A model generated the notes under the pieces. That model was not told the DNA's origin. It ran no database searches and was given only the letters and a program-made list of their open reading frames with translations. Of a stretch of 54,051 bases of DNA, positions 45,402 through 54,051 are shown one piece after another. A program made the translations under genes and the position numbers. Source of the DNA: an uncultured Desulfovibrio sp. (lineage in GTDB: Bacteria > Desulfobacterota > Desulfovibrionia > Desulfovibrionales > Desulfovibrionaceae); assembly GCA_905235595.1 (NCBI GenBank), contig CAJOMG010000014.1:1-54051 (forward strand), read 5' to 3'. Position 1 is the stretch's first letter, and each line of letters starts with the position of its first letter.

Positions 45402-46268
45402 ATGCCACAGGAACTCTGTATTCTTCATGCCAACTGCCAGGGTGACATGCTGCTGCCATTACTGAAGAACACGCCGGCATTTGCGCAGCGCTTTTATGTG
45501 CGTCGCTATGTCAACTACACACGAGAGTCCATCGAAGCGGGCGACATGAAACGTTGCGCCCTCTTCCTCTATCAGCACCTGTCGGCAAAGTGGGAAAATC
45601 TCTCCACAGAACAGCTGCTGCTGCAGCTGCCGCAAGGCTGCACGCATATAAAAATCCCCAACATGCTGTTCAAAGGCTATTGGCCTTTCTGGCAGAGTGG
45701 AGGCCCCATCAATTTTACCGACACGCTTCTGGAAAAACTGCTGGAAAATTGCGATGCAAAGACGGCACTCCGCCTTTATCTCAAGGGCTCTCCCGCCCTG
45801 TTGGGTGATGCAAAAGCACTCAACGCCATAGCCGAAGAATCCTTGACCTATGAAGAACATAAGGAGTCGGATGCCCCCTTGCACTGCGCCCCGTTGCTGC
45901 GTGAACGTTGGCGTGAACAGCAGCTCTTTCTGACCGTCAACCATCCGGGGCCGGAACTTATACTGCACATGGCAGACGGTCTGCTCCGCCTGCTTGGCCT
46001 GGGCGGGCTGCCGCCCTCAGTGCGCAAAGCCTATGTGCATCCGTTCAATGATTTCTGGCTGCCCATCCATCCAAAAATAGGACAGGCTCTTTACCTGCCC
46101 TTTACCGGACCGGAAAGACGTTATACAATATATAGAAACAATTTGACGCACCGGGAATATGTGCTCGCATATCTTGCATGTCGCAGCAATAATGTACATG
46201 ACCTGCTCTCTTTTCTGGAACATCTTGATCCCGCGGAAGCTGCAAGGCTTACGGTGCAACCACAGTGA
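45402..46268 (+). CDS. WcbI-like polysaccharide biosynthesis protein
   Basis: The 288-residue cytoplasmic protein begins LCILHANCQGDMLLPLL, which matches the ANCQG motif at the start of the WcbI family of capsule-associated putative acetyltransferases. The remainder (YTRESIEAGDMKRCALFLYQHL, CTHIKIPNMLFKGYWPFW) also fits. The acceptor polymer is unknown. It lies between dnaE and the srf cluster. No strong ribosome site is visible. Confidence 0.7.
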   Translation: MPQELCILHANCQGDMLLPLLKNTPAFAQRFYVRRYVNYTRESIEAGDMKRCALFLYQHLSAKWENLSTEQLLLQLPQGCTHIKIPNMLFKGYWPFWQSGGPINFTDTLLEKLLENCDAKTALRLYLKGSPALLGDAKALNAIAEESLTYEEHKESDAPLHCAPLLRERWREQQLFLTVNHPGPELILHMADGLLRLLGLGGLPPSVRKAYVHPFNDFWLPIHPKIGQALYLPFTGPERRYTIYRNNLTHREYVLAYLACRSNNVHDLLSFLEHLDPAEAARLTVQPQ

Positions 46269-46349
46269 GGATTGTAGCCTGTTTCACATGATAAGACGTA
46301 ACACTGTGCCCGAGCTGACAGAGCTGCACAGCATCATAGGAGATTAAGC

Positions 46350-47156
46350 ATGTATCGTGTCCGTCATTTTTCACTGGCCATACTCACGATCACCTTATTG
46401 ACAAGCGGTTGTGCGGGGAAATACGGAACGCAAACTACAGCCGTAAACTACTATCCGGCCTGCTATCGCCCCATTCAGGACCTGCGTACTCATGAGCACG
46501 ACGTTGCCAAGGGCACGGCCGGAGGTGCAGCACTTGGGGCGCTCGGTGGCGCAGCTCTGGGCTTTTTGTTGAGTGGCGGCAAATGGCAGGGTGCGGTGAC
46601 CGGAGCCGCTGTTGGCGGCGTGGCCGGCGGTGTGACCGGCAACGTATACGCATCCAAGCAAAAAGAAGCCGATGAAAACAAGCGCATGGCTTCCTATCTG
46701 CAGGATATCGACGGGGACATTTCCAATCTGGATGTGGTGGGGGCGGCTGCCAGGGCATCTCTCCAGTGCTATGATCGCCAGTTTGCCAGCCTGATTGCTG
46801 ACATCAAGGCCAAGAGAGTCACACGTGACGCCGCGCAAAAAATGTATGCAGAAATAGCGTCAGGTCGTGAAGAAGCCATCAGCCTCATGGGTGATGCTGT
46901 CACGAGCGGGCGCAACCTCGATCAGCAATACGAAGCCGCTTTCGCCAGCGAAGAGCGCTCTCTGTCAGCCCGGCCATCGTCTTCCTCTGCAAAAAGTGGC
47001 GCTCGCAGACTGCGGACGGCACGGCAACAGCAACAGGTTTTGAATCGCAAGGTCAATGACCTCGCCAAGGAAAAGATCGATGCGGAACGCATTTCTTCAG
47101 CCAATGGTGAGGCGTTTCGCCGTGCTTGTGAGGATTACGCAGACTCCAAGGCATAA
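46350..47156 (+). CDS. Glycine-zipper lipoprotein
   Basis: The 268-residue lipoprotein has a signal peptide ending in the lipobox LTSGC (Cys about residue 21). A glycine-zipper segment (GTAGGAALGALGGAALGFLLSGG...GAAVGGVAGGVTGN, about 55-98) could insert in or span a membrane. A long charged helical part follows. It precedes the SrfA-like gene and may be the outer-membrane element of that system. The start at 46350 has a GGAG site just upstream. Confidence 0.75.
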   Translation: MYRVRHFSLAILTITLLTSGCAGKYGTQTTAVNYYPACYRPIQDLRTHEHDVAKGTAGGAALGALGGAALGFLLSGGKWQGAVTGAAVGGVAGGVTGNVYASKQKEADENKRMASYLQDIDGDISNLDVVGAAARASLQCYDRQFASLIADIKAKRVTRDAAQKMYAEIASGREEAISLMGDAVTSGRNLDQQYEAAFASEERSLSARPSSSSAKSGARRLRTARQQQQVLNRKVNDLAKEKIDAERISSANGEAFRRACEDYADSKA

Positions 47157-47207
47157 TCCGCTGGCGGTGTGCCCGGCATGCCGCCTGTGGTTGGGAGATG
47201 ACGCACT

Positions 47208-47465
47208 ATGTCAACCGATAAACAGACTGCCACGCAATCTCACCCTGCAAGGTTTCCCCTTCTTGTAAGCCTTCTGCTCCTGCTGTGCATAGGCGGAGTG
47301 TTATATTGGCAGCATAGGCAACATACAGCATTGCAGGCCAACCTGTTGGCTGCGGCAGAAAAAAAGTACGCAGAACTGCATGCGGAAGATGACGCCCTCC
47401 GTAGCATACTGGCACTAGAACCATGTGAGGCAAAAAAAACGCTGTCTGCACGGAGAAGCCAATGA
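47208..47465 (+). CDS. Small membrane protein with coiled-coil tail
   Basis: The 85-residue product has a polar N-terminus, a transmembrane helix (about 17-34, LLVSLLLLLCIGGVLYW) and a charged helical tail. Its stop overlaps the start of the SrfA-like gene (ATGA), so they are translated together. It probably forms part of a membrane assembly. Family unknown. Confidence 0.65.
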   Translation: MSTDKQTATQSHPARFPLLVSLLLLLCIGGVLYWQHRQHTALQANLLAAAEKKYAELHAEDDALRSILALEPCEAKKTLSARRSQ

Positions 47466-48712
47466 CAGGTACCTTCATTGCTTCAACCCCAAAGGCAAGC
47501 ATGCATGCCCTTGCCTATCAGGGCATCATGGTTTGCGAGTGTTTCCCACAGCTTCGTGACATGCTGCGCCGCAAGTTCGGTGATGATTATGTATTGCTCT
47601 TCGCCGAACCCGTTTTCAACCAAACAGAGGGATCTGTTGACTGGTACACGCCTGTGCAGGGCACTGTACAGCAGCTGGGCGACCTGCAACAGCAGGAACA
47701 GAACACCATCCGTTCCACGCTCATGCGTATGGGCAATGAAATCCGGCGTTTTGCGGAAGAACTCAAGCAGTCGCCGGATGCATTAAAGTTGACCCGCGGC
47801 AATCTGCTGGATCTCGCCCTCAGCTTTCCCGACGACAGTTCTCTTTATGTGGTCGGTGGGCAGCCCGTCTTTGTATGCTGGGGGTTCGGGCCGGGCACTC
47901 CCGGTGTGGAGGCGCAAAGCCTGTGCCGGCTGTCCACAGGTGAGGTCACGCCCGCATCTGTTCCTCAAGTAGTACCCCAGCCAGCTCCCCCTGCTGTGCT
48001 TCCGGCACCTTCACCAGCTCCACTGCGACGTGGGACATGGTGGTGGCTGCTACCATTTTTTTTACTGCTCCTGCTTATTCTGCTGCTGTTTTCCAGCTTT
48101 GGCACGCTGCCTGCCGTGAGTGGAAGGGCCTTGCTGCATCTACCTGCGCTGTTCTTCTTTACGCAGTCTGATGCGCTCACGCAGGCAGAACGCCGTAACG
48201 GAGAACTGGAAATCCAGCTCAACGCGCTGAATGAAAAAGTTCGTACGCACATTGATGCCTGCATACCGCCGTCCACATCCCCCCGGGCGCCCTCTGTGCA
48301 AGTGATACCACTGCCCCCGGTTGCCAGCACAAAAACTGAGCCGCAACAGGATTTACATATCCCGGACAATCCGGGCAACCTGGATTTTATACGGGGCGGA
48401 TGGCGCTGTGATACGGGGCTTGAGAATACGCGCACGCACGAACCGGTGGCCTTTGAGTTTTCCTTTGACGAGAAAGGCAAGGGCCAGGGGGTGGTGCATG
48501 AAAAAAACGACATTTGCACAGGTGAGGCTGAGGCATCCCTGAAGGATGACATGCTGCACATCACTCTGATGCCGCAGCAGTGCCGTAACAGCAAGACATC
48601 CTACGACGAGCTCCTCATCATCTGCCACAATGTTTCAGGCCGCGGCACCATGTGCAAAGGCACCAACAAGGATGGTTCGACGTGGGATGCCTATTTTAAC
48701 AAGAATCGCTAG
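47462..48712 (+). CDS. SrfA-like membrane protein
   Basis: The 416-residue protein has an N-terminal domain with SVDWYTPVQGTVQQL and SLYVVGGQPVFVCWGFG. Both patterns occur in SrfA-type proteins encoded with SrfB and SrfC. A Pro-rich linker leads to a transmembrane segment (about 196-214, WWWLLPFFLLLLLILLLF), a coiled coil and a C-terminal domain beginning NLDFIRGGWRCD. The order SrfA, SrfB, SrfC is kept apart from one inserted gene. The role of the family is described mainly as virulence-associated in enterobacteria; the biochemistry is not known to me. Confidence 0.72.
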   Translation: MTGTFIASTPKASMHALAYQGIMVCECFPQLRDMLRRKFGDDYVLLFAEPVFNQTEGSVDWYTPVQGTVQQLGDLQQQEQNTIRSTLMRMGNEIRRFAEELKQSPDALKLTRGNLLDLALSFPDDSSLYVVGGQPVFVCWGFGPGTPGVEAQSLCRLSTGEVTPASVPQVVPQPAPPAVLPAPSPAPLRRGTWWWLLPFFLLLLLILLLFSSFGTLPAVSGRALLHLPALFFFTQSDALTQAERRNGELEIQLNALNEKVRTHIDACIPPSTSPRAPSVQVIPLPPVASTKTEPQQDLHIPDNPGNLDFIRGGWRCDTGLENTRTHEPVAFEFSFDEKGKGQGVVHEKNDICTGEAEASLKDDMLHITLMPQQCRNSKTSYDELLIICHNVSGRGTMCKGTNKDGSTWDAYFNKNR

Positions 48713-48767
48713 TGCCGACAGCACGGAAAAAATTTTCACAATGGCCCCTATGCCATGGAGAACTCAG

Positions 48768-49943
48768 GTGAAACATAGCTTGCTATTCTTGCTGGTCGTA
48801 AGCGTCCTCTTGCCAACCTGGAACGAAGCCATGAGTGCCGAACAGATAGGTAACCGCCGTCCTGTCGTAATTGCTCCAGGCACGCGTTCTCTTTACCTGG
48901 CCCCAGGTGCATTGATTCGTCTGCCCAATGGTTCCCAGACACGCATTGTCCGGCGACTTGCTGACGGCACCTTGCAGACCGAAGAAGGCGTTGTCATTAC
49001 AGCGGAAGGGAACATCTCCGGAACAGAGCAGCCCGTGGTCGTCCTGGAGCCCGCTGCCACCCCCTCCACAGAACTTCCAGCTTTGCCAGAAACCCTGCCT
49101 GCTGTTCCTGGAGCAGTGGCCGCGCCATCTGAAAATACGGCCACACACCAGCCACCTTCTGTACCTGAAACAGCAGTTGCGCCAGAAAGAGGCGTATCTG
49201 ATACTACGCCTAAACAGGATTCCGCAGGTGCACCCCCTTCTGCGCAAGAAGTGCCGATGCCCTCTGCTCAGGCCATTGTTACGCCCGAAGCCGCCGCACA
49301 GAAGCAGCCGGAACAACCCGGCCAGCTCACATTGGTTGAACTGCTCCCCATGACCACCATACCGCAGGCTCCTCCCAAAAAGGAAGACGAGCCACAAACA
49401 ACACCTCCCAAGAAGCAGGCGCCCGATGTGAAGGAAACGCCGCCCCAAAAGGAAAAACCTTCACCTGCCCAGAAAGCTGAAAAGAAGGAGGCACAAAAAC
49501 CCAAGCCAGAAGCAAAACGGAGTACGAAGCCCAAGGTTGGCGAAGAGCTGAGCATCCCTCCTGATGCGGCTAAGACCGGCAATCTGGATTTCTTGGAAGG
49601 ATGCTGGCAGGGAACGCGCCCAGAATATTATTCCAAGCGTACTATCCGCGAATGTTTCTGTTTTGGTGCGCATGGCGGCAGCGGCAAGCGGCGCGTCATC
49701 GACCCCAGCGGCGGGCGTACATGCATCGGCGCCTCCTCGGCAAAACTGGGGAGCAATGGCGTGCTGACAGTCAAATCTGAAGGTGCCGCTTGCACAGACG
49801 GTGAGCGCTGGGGACAGGCGGAAATGGTCTGCAGAGGCAAGGGCCAGAAAACCCCCTGCTCCTGGATATTCAAGGATGCCAACGGCGGCAGGCAGGCATA
49901 CGAAATTCCCTTTATCCGCGTTGAATCCTGCGGGAGGAAGTAA
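48768..49943 (+). CDS. Secreted Pro-rich protein with SrfA-like C-terminal module
   Basis: From GTG 48768, with GGAG seven bases before, a signal peptide is clear (MKHSLLFLLVVSVLLPTWNEAMSA). An N-terminal domain (about 25-80) leads to a 200-residue Pro, Glu and Lys-rich linker able to cross an envelope. The C-terminal domain begins GNLDFLEGCWQG, and the NLDFL-G-W pattern is shared with the preceding gene, so the two probably diverged from one module. Eight or so Cys residues suggest disulfides. An in-frame ATG at 48741 is less likely. Confidence 0.68.
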   Translation: MKHSLLFLLVVSVLLPTWNEAMSAEQIGNRRPVVIAPGTRSLYLAPGALIRLPNGSQTRIVRRLADGTLQTEEGVVITAEGNISGTEQPVVVLEPAATPSTELPALPETLPAVPGAVAAPSENTATHQPPSVPETAVAPERGVSDTTPKQDSAGAPPSAQEVPMPSAQAIVTPEAAAQKQPEQPGQLTLVELLPMTTIPQAPPKKEDEPQTTPPKKQAPDVKETPPQKEKPSPAQKAEKKEAQKPKPEAKRSTKPKVGEELSIPPDAAKTGNLDFLEGCWQGTRPEYYSKRTIRECFCFGAHGGSGKRRVIDPSGGRTCIGASSAKLGSNGVLTVKSEGAACTDGERWGQAEMVCRGKGQKTPCSWIFKDANGGRQAYEIPFIRVESCGRK

Positions 49944-49945
49944 GC

Positions 49946-52900
49946 ATGTTTGCTATGCCCAAATACAAGGAACGCATCAGCCTCATCCCTGGAGGCTGTC
50001 CTCAGCTCCTTGATTTTGCAGTAGATTTGAACAGTCTCCCACGCATCAGGCGCAGCTTTGAGGAACAGAGATGCGAAAGCACGCCCGAAGGCCATCAGGT
50101 GCAGCTCCATGCGCTTGAGGAAAATGACGAAGGCCAGTTGGTTGACGTGTTGGATCGTGCCAGAACGGCATCAGGCTCGGAATATGAGCTCGATGCGCGC
50201 AAAACTCTCCTGCCATGGCTGCAACGCTGGATTCCTGTTCCCTTCCTGCGTGAAAGAGAGCAACTGTGGGAAGACGGCCGGGAATGCCGCGTGGAATATG
50301 GCCCCACCAACTGGGCTCGCGTTCGTTTTGTCATGAGTGATGATGCCGCAGAAACGCTGCGCATTGTACTGGCCTTCGACATGCAGGTAGAGGAACGTAA
50401 TGACGCGGCATACTGCGCGCTTTGCCCACAGGATGTGAATGCCCATGCACAGTTTCGGCTGGCCTGGCGATACCGCGACAATTCCTGGTTTCTCAACGAG
50501 GCATGGGTCGACAGCTGGCTGCGTGAGATCTGGACAGAATGGCAGAAAACCAATCGCCGCCGCATGGAAGACGGCCCGGAGCTGGAGCATCTGGCAAGCT
50601 ATCTGACCATTCTTGAACTGCTGCACCACTGCATTGGCGGCACCAAGGTCTACGTGATCAATCCCTACCACCATAATCCCATTGACGTAGACCTCGTGCT
50701 CGATATTGGCAACTCCCGCACCACAGGCATTCTTGTGGAAACGCGCGCACAAAGCGCCACCAATCTCAACGACAGCTACCTTCTGCAGCTGCGTGATATG
50801 GATCGGCCGGAACATGTGTACACTGACCCCTTTGAAACGAGGGTTGAGTTTTCTGAAATCAGTTTCGGCAATGACGCGTTGAGCCGCCGTTCTGGCCGTC
50901 GCAGCCCGGCTTTTGTCTGGCCCTCGCCGGTGCGTATCGGCCCGGAAGCTGCGCATCTTTCCACCCTGTCCATCTGCGCAGAGGGCACAACAGGCATGTC
51001 CAGTCCCAAACGCTACCTGTGGGATGAACGCAATTGGGCACAGAGCTGGCGTTTTAACACTAAGGGTTTTGGCGAACCCTACGTCACGCGCGGTCTGCTG
51101 GCGCAGCAGGTCAATTCCAGTGGCACACCTCTCTGTTGTATGCAGGACAAACTGTTCACCCGCAATAAAATACTGCGCAAGCAAGAGACAGACAGTGCCT
51201 TTGAATCTCTGTTCACCCGTTCTTCTCTGATGATGTTCCTGCTGGTTGAGGTCATTCAGCAGGCGCTGCTCACCATCAACTCACCAGGGCAGCGAGGTCG
51301 ACGGGATGCTTCTGATGTGCCACGCAGGCTTAGACAGGTGATTTTCACGGTACCTGCAGGCATGCCCATTGCCGAACAACGCATTTATCGCCGCTGGGCC
51401 AAATGGGCTGTTCACGTTCTCTGGGAAGCGTTGGGCTGGAGCCAGTACTATGTGGAAAAACCAGCCCCTCAACGCAAGGAAGGCCCTGCCGATTACCGCA
51501 CAAGCCCTCAGGTACGCTGCAACTGGGATGAAGCCACCTGCACACAGCTTGTCTACATATATAATGAAATAACCCGCAAATTTCAGGGCGATGCTCACCT
51601 TTTCTGCTCTCTGTCCGGACGGCCAAGACAGGAATATGGCAACCTTCCCTGCGTGCGCGTTGCCACCATTGATATTGGCGGAGGAACAACGGATCTTTCC
51701 ATCACGACGTTTAAGCTGCAGAGTGATGCTGGCTCCACCGCGCGCATGGTGCCTTATCCAGAATTTCACGACGGCTTCAACCTTGCCGGCGATGACGTGC
51801 TCTGTGCTGTGGTGCGCGAGCATGTACTGCCTGCCCTGGGTGAAGCCATGGCCAGAGCGGGCATCAAGGATACAAGGGCGGCTCTGGCGCATCTGTTCGG
51901 CCGAGACGTCATGGATCGCTCCCAGGAAAGCCGCAACCTGCGTATCCAGTTTATCCGGCAGGTGGCCGTACCCGTGGCACTGTGTATTCTTGCCATCTAC
52001 GAGCAGGCCGACCTGCGTACCGGAACGGGAAGCATGAGCTGCTCTTTCCGAGATTGCTTCCGTTTCCCCATGGCAGCCAGCCCGATATCAGCCCAGGAAT
52101 CCGCCAGCAATCCTGCAGATAATGGAACGCCAACGGTCCTGCCCTGCCCGTTACACCCGGCCCCCAATCAGGGTGCCTTGAACTATGTGGAAGAATATGT
52201 GCGCACTGCCACTGGCGACGACGGTTTTACATTGCTCGACGTCCCCCTGCGTATTGATCCCCGCCGTGTTGATGATACGGTGCGCACGGTGCTGAAGGAT
52301 GTACTCGCCAACCTGTGTGAAGTCATTCACCTCTACGATTGCGATGCTCTGCTGCTTACAGGGCGTCCCAGCCGTTGGCAGGGAATTGTCGACTCCGTGT
52401 ACGCCCTGCTGCCCGTGCCTCCGGACAGAATCCTGCCCATGGGCAACTACCGTGTTGGTGGCTGGTACCCCTTTGCCGACGCACTTGGCCGCATGACTGA
52501 CCCCAAAACCACCGTGGTCGTGGGAGCCATACTCTGCACTCTTGCGGAAGGCCAGCTGGAAGGCTTTTCTTTTGACCCGTACAATCTAACCCTGACCTCC
52601 ACAGCGCGCTTTATCGGAGAGATGGAGCTGAACGGACAAATCAAAAAACCCAAGGTCTGGTTCGAAGTGGATGTGCAAAACACTCAGGAATCCACCTACA
52701 CCCGCACCATAACCTTCGGCGGCCCTATTGCTGTGGGCTTTCGCCAGCTGGATGTGGAACGCTGGACCACAACCCGTTTCTATTTTCTGGAATTCGTCAA
52801 TGAGGATGTGCGCCGTACCTACGCTTCACGCCTGCCTTTTTCCGTTACGCTCAAGCTGACTGTGTCGGAGCTGGAGGAACGGGATGTATCTCAGCCCATG

Positions 52901-53059
52901 TCAGGAACAGATGCCACCGAACGCGACGAGGGTGAATTTGTTATTGAGGAAGTGTTGGACTGCCAGGGCAACCCTGTGAGCAATGCTCTGGAAATACGCC
53001 TGCAGACTCTGCCCCGCGATGAGGGTTTCTGGCTTGATACAGGCATCGTTTACGCATAG
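49946..53059 (+). CDS. srfB: SrfB, ASKHA-fold putative ATPase
   Basis: The 1037-residue cytoplasmic protein matches the SrfB virulence family (PF07520). Two ASKHA (actin/Hsp70) phosphate loops are visible: VDLVLDIGNSRTTGIL (Asp 253) and VATIDIGGGTTDLSI (Asp 576). A probable nucleotide-contact strand is DALLLTGRPSRW. It may act as an ATP-driven chaperone or polymerising factor. It begins two bases after the stop of the secreted Pro-rich gene and is followed 39 bases later by srfC. Confidence 0.82.
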   Translation: MFAMPKYKERISLIPGGCPQLLDFAVDLNSLPRIRRSFEEQRCESTPEGHQVQLHALEENDEGQLVDVLDRARTASGSEYELDARKTLLPWLQRWIPVPFLREREQLWEDGRECRVEYGPTNWARVRFVMSDDAAETLRIVLAFDMQVEERNDAAYCALCPQDVNAHAQFRLAWRYRDNSWFLNEAWVDSWLREIWTEWQKTNRRRMEDGPELEHLASYLTILELLHHCIGGTKVYVINPYHHNPIDVDLVLDIGNSRTTGILVETRAQSATNLNDSYLLQLRDMDRPEHVYTDPFETRVEFSEISFGNDALSRRSGRRSPAFVWPSPVRIGPEAAHLSTLSICAEGTTGMSSPKRYLWDERNWAQSWRFNTKGFGEPYVTRGLLAQQVNSSGTPLCCMQDKLFTRNKILRKQETDSAFESLFTRSSLMMFLLVEVIQQALLTINSPGQRGRRDASDVPRRLRQVIFTVPAGMPIAEQRIYRRWAKWAVHVLWEALGWSQYYVEKPAPQRKEGPADYRTSPQVRCNWDEATCTQLVYIYNEITRKFQGDAHLFCSLSGRPRQEYGNLPCVRVATIDIGGGTTDLSITTFKLQSDAGSTARMVPYPEFHDGFNLAGDDVLCAVVREHVLPALGEAMARAGIKDTRAALAHLFGRDVMDRSQESRNLRIQFIRQVAVPVALCILAIYEQADLRTGTGSMSCSFRDCFRFPMAASPISAQESASNPADNGTPTVLPCPLHPAPNQGALNYVEEYVRTATGDDGFTLLDVPLRIDPRRVDDTVRTVLKDVLANLCEVIHLYDCDALLLTGRPSRWQGIVDSVYALLPVPPDRILPMGNYRVGGWYPFADALGRMTDPKTTVVVGAILCTLAEGQLEGFSFDPYNLTLTSTARFIGEMELNGQIKKPKVWFEVDVQNTQESTYTRTITFGGPIAVGFRQLDVERWTTTRFYFLEFVNEDVRRTYASRLPFSVTLKLTVSELEERDVSQPMSGTDATERDEGEFVIEEVLDCQGNPVSNALEIRLQTLPRDEGFWLDTGIVYA

Positions 53060-53098
53060 AGCGCCACAGGCAACTGCTGGGGCACAGGAGTCACAGTT

Positions 53099-54051
53099 AT
53101 GGAAATATCGAGCTATTGCAGCGGGCTGGCCAAAGCCTGTGCAGAGGCCGGCGACTGGGTGACACGCAATGGCGAGCTGGTAAGAAATGAAGGTGAGGGC
53201 CTGCGCAGAGAACTGCGTCGCGCAGGGCGTCTCTTTCGTCGTTGTGCCCGGGCGTCACAGCGCAAAATGTGTGCCGGGGTATTCGGCCCGAGTCAGGCTG
53301 GCAAATCCTATCTTATTTCCGCCCTGGCCCGTGATGACAGCAATGCCCTGCTGGCCCAATTTGGCGAAGATACACACGATTTCATCAGTGAAATCAACCC
53401 CGAAGGCGGCAAAGAATCTACGGGGCTTGTCACACGTTTCACCATGACCGCGCCGGATTCAATACCGGACGGGTATCCTGTGCAAATCCGCCTGCTCTCG
53501 GAAACCGATCTGGTTAAAATCATCGCCAATACCTACTACGCAGATTGCGAGCACAAGGAAGAACCGCAAAGCAATATTCAGGCTACCCTGCAAACGCTTG
53601 CCAAACGTGCGAGTGAAACTTCTTCGCCTGTAGATCTGGACGCACTGGAAGACCTGCGTGAATATCTGCTCAAGGATTTCCGCTCCAAGGCCCGTGTTCA
53701 GGATTTGGAGCATGCGTACTGGGAACAGGCCCTTTCTCTTGGCCCACGGCTGGGTCTGGATGACCGTGTACTCATGTATGCCCTCATCTGGGACGAAGTG
53801 TCCGAATTTACCACCCTGTTGCGCACGCTGCTTCGTGCGCTGGAATCCCTGAACAATGCCGAAGAAGCCTTTGCCCCTATCGATGCGCTTATTCCTCGCG
53901 CAAGCAGCATCATTGATGTTGCCACGCTGGATGGCCTCCAGGAAGACTCCCAGGATGATAATGGCCTTACCCTCGTAACCACCCAAGGGCAGCGGGCTAC
54001 TCTGCCACGCGCCGTAGTCACGGCACTCACTGCCGAACTGACCATTGTCAT
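53099..54051 (+). CDS. srfC: SrfC-like P-loop protein (3' end outside the window)
   Basis: An open frame from ATG 53099 (AGGAG eight bases before) runs to the end of the window with 317 codons. A Walker A, GPSQAGKSYL, is at residues 63-72 after an Arg-rich helix. Later residues are helical and charged (QATLQTLAKRASETSS, LRTLLRALESLNNAEEAF), which fits the dynamin-like or effector layout proposed for SrfC proteins. The position directly after srfB supports the call. The C-terminal part cannot be assessed. Confidence 0.72.
   Translation, partial: MEISSYCSGLAKACAEAGDWVTRNGELVRNEGEGLRRELRRAGRLFRRCARASQRKMCAGVFGPSQAGKSYLISALARDDSNALLAQFGEDTHDFISEINPEGGKESTGLVTRFTMTAPDSIPDGYPVQIRLLSETDLVKIIANTYYADCEHKEEPQSNIQATLQTLAKRASETSSPVDLDALEDLREYLLKDFRSKARVQDLEHAYWEQALSLGPRLGLDDRVLMYALIWDEVSEFTTLLRTLLRALESLNNAEEAFAPIDALIPRASSIIDVATLDGLQEDSQDDNGLTLVTTQGQRATLPRAVVTALTAELTIV

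Noticed and set aside
1..54051. tRNA, rRNA or CRISPR array
   Set aside because: I saw no tRNA-like cloverleaf in the gaps, no conserved rRNA segments and no regularly spaced direct repeats. The three palindromes near 32640 are unevenly spaced and are operators rather than a CRISPR array.

Overview
The window looks like a chromosomal segment of a sulfidogenic gut-type member of the Desulfovibrionaceae (a Bilophila or Desulfovibrio relative). The main reason is a complete isethionate-desulfonation cluster at the left end: a glycyl-radical enzyme whose catalytic Cys falls at residue 468, its radical-SAM activase, a sigma-54 activator and the start of a divergent TRAP transporter gene. A PF03601 (YeiH-type) membrane protein, many anaerobe-type enzymes and moderate GC fit this. 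Species cannot be named from the sequence. No rRNA, tRNA or CRISPR array was recognised.

Layout. 1-6026: isethionate module. dctP (minus, cut by the window edge) and islA (plus) diverge from a 578-base AT-rich region holding two face-to-face sigma-54 (-24/-12) promoters and palindromes that could be IslR enhancers; islA, islB and islR follow. 6117-10810: radA, a CYTH-domain gene, clpS and clpA. 10868-15601 (minus): recN, two dipeptide-type ABC permeases, a small unknown gene and rdgC. 15808-19785: a pseudouridine synthase, then pgm and an htrA/degP protease, each broken by a one-base frameshift. 20011-26465: a PilZ-like gene, a Zn/Cd/Pb P-type ATPase behind a MerR-type promoter, a Nim-like flavoprotein and a znuABC zinc importer, so metal export and import lie side by side.

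26703-32529: an M23 peptidase, an IS5-type transposase remnant abutting a uvrA2-like gene, a membrane-anchored rhodanese lacking its Cys, and a membrane-bound LuxR-type regulator. 32530-35564: the regulator diverges from three exported-protein genes (HdeA-like, unknown, clostripain-family C11 peptidase) across three copies of a 16-bp palindrome. This looks like an uncharacterised regulator-operator-effector set. 35586-38023: two small minus-strand genes and the YeiH-type transporter. 38260-41586: a translationally coupled set (RmlD-like, DUF3179, HD-domain, methyltransferase C-terminal fragment). 41672-45370: dnaE and a 55-residue membrane protein.

45402-54051: a WcbI-like gene, then a surface/virulence-associated srf cluster: a glycine-zipper lipoprotein, a one-helix membrane protein, an SrfA-like membrane protein, a secreted Pro-rich protein that appears to share the SrfA-like C-terminal module, the ASKHA-fold SrfB, and the P-loop protein SrfC, which runs off the window. 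Spacing and overlaps suggest one expression unit whose role in a sulfidogen is not established.

All identifications come from reading motifs and gene context. No database search was run; family names rest on recognised motifs and are graded by confidence.
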